A stretch of DNA of 64,000 nt, from positions 1,194,018 to 1,258,017 of the forward strand of contig CAWHXW010000004.1 in assembly GCA_963833465.1 (NCBI GenBank), given 5' to 3'. The DNA comes from Fen-1298 sp963833465. Lineage in GTDB: Bacteria; Bacteroidota; Ignavibacteria; UBA10030. A program made the position numbers and the translations under genes. Below, piece after piece: positions 63,267-64,000 of the stretch. The notes below the pieces were generated by a model that made no database searches, was not told where the DNA came from, and saw only the letters and a list, made by a program, of their open reading frames with translations. The number at the start of each line of letters is the position of its first letter. Positions within the stretch are counted from its first letter, which is position 1.

Positions 63267-64000
63267 GTCGGGAACTATTCTAATTAAAAGTTAATTCTAA
63301 TTTTCTCCTAGCAATAAGATAATGGATTCTTCTATTCTTTGCACAGATTTTCTTTTCTTTATTATTATTTATGAAGCGTTGACAGATCTATTTCTTTTCT
63401 CTAATCCTGTAGAAGTAGCAAAATATGGAGTATCTCCTTTATAAGAAATCCAGGAAATGGAATATATAAATTAATTCAAACACGACAATTTCATTCAATC
63501 TTCCGTCTGAGGAAAATCATATGCCAAACGTAAATAAATCTGCTCGTTCCAAGAATGGGCACACTTTTAAAGTAAAAAAATTATAATTGATCGCATTTGA
63601 AGTATGGAGCATCATATATCACTGTCGATAAGTGTCTGAAGAACCCAGTAGAAGATAACGGATTAATTCTTCTCGGATACGGTAAGTATCAATTGGTAAT
63701 TCAGACTTTATCGACATATTGATTTAAGCATTTGATATAATAATAATTTTTCCGCGTCGTGTAATCTACATAGGAATTTTTGCCTCTAAGATATGCCGAG
63801 TTTTTGTTTTATTCACTTTCATTCTCTGGGGAATTAAGGCAATTATATATCGTATATGAAATGACAACCCGTGTTACAATTGCATCCATATTGAAATCTA
63901 TGTATCTTTACTACTCAAAATGATAATCAATTATACATGTAACTATCGGTTATACTCGGAGTTAAAAACAAAATTTAAGTGACATATAGATGTCGATTTT
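63267..64000. other. Gene-poor right edge
   Basis: The last 734 bases hold no reading frame of useful length. A 21-codon frame at 63521-63586 has a GAGG about eight bases upstream of its ATG and is basic (KSARSKNGHTFKVKK), too short to call. The promoter of the M14-sigma unit should lie at the left of this stretch on the minus strand. Confidence 0.5.

Noticed and set aside
63521..63586. 21-codon basic frame with GAGG at the right edge
   Set aside because: Short and without recognisable features; may be the start of a frame lost to mutation, but not supportable.
1..64000. tRNA, rRNA, riboswitch, insertion-sequence and CRISPR genes
   Set aside because: Reading the intergenic stretches by eye I found no T-loop/acceptor pattern, conserved rRNA, transposase frame or spacer array. 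A tRNAscan/Infernal run would be decisive.

Overview
The window is about 64 kb of an AT-rich (roughly 40% GC by eye) bacterial chromosome, gene-dense and without rRNA, recognisable tRNA, CRISPR or insertion-sequence genes. The protein families point to the Bacteroidota/Chlorobi/Ignavibacteria side of the FCB group: a TonB-dependent receptor paired with a DUF4249 lipoprotein, DUF4175 and DUF4159 proteins, a DUF5700-like HEXXH protein, and AddAB. Many genes carry clear Shine-Dalgarno sequences (AAGGA, GGAGG), which is unlike typical Bacteroidetes and fits Ignavibacteria-like lineages better. The lineage is an inference; no marker gene here fixes it.

Layout. 1-6.2 kb: the tail of an unknown gene, three multi-pass GT-C-type membrane proteins and a small lipoprotein with a very strong terminator. 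6.3-9.5 kb: TonB receptor plus DUF4249 lipoprotein. 9.7-15.5 kb: addA-addB (overlapping) for double-strand break processing. 15.8-18.4 kb: membrane and translocation genes (TVP38-like, TatA, cNMP/DUF1003, 6-TM protein). 18.4-29.2 kb: DUF4175, DUF4159, a B12-type radical SAM protein, DUF1015 and serA on the minus strand, divergent from serC and a Cys/Met-metabolism PLP enzyme. 29.3-33.9 kb: a tetR-emrA-emrB-tolC tripartite efflux operon with a perfect inverted repeat over the tetR leader. 34-42.4 kb: tpiA, a four-helix-bundle gene between inverted octamer arrays, gatB, sucC, a HEPN/DUF262 pair, a possible nuclease, a DUF2007 protein and a P5C dehydrogenase. 42.8-46.7 kb: an outer-membrane D15-like gene broken by a one-base frameshift, and an HEXXH protein. 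46.8-53 kb: a membrane-fused spermidine-synthase-like protein, then an AmmeMemoRadiSam set (radical SAM enzyme and fused MEMO-AMMECR1) in which both proteins carry export-type N-termini, and a lipoprotein. 53.2-63.3 kb: SDR, membrane protein/histidine kinase/response regulator, papain-like protease, CDF transporter, phosphoesterase, and M14 peptidase/ECF sigma factor.

The most unusual items are: the apparently exported AmmeMemoRadiSam system; the HEPN-DUF262 pair whose stop codon overlaps the sucC ribosome binding site, with a restriction-nuclease-like gene just upstream; and the four-helix-bundle gene bracketed by tandem degenerate octamers in opposite orientations, one of which contains the gatB stop codon. 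The frameshifted outer-membrane gene and the perfect operator-like repeat before tetR are also well supported by the sequence itself.
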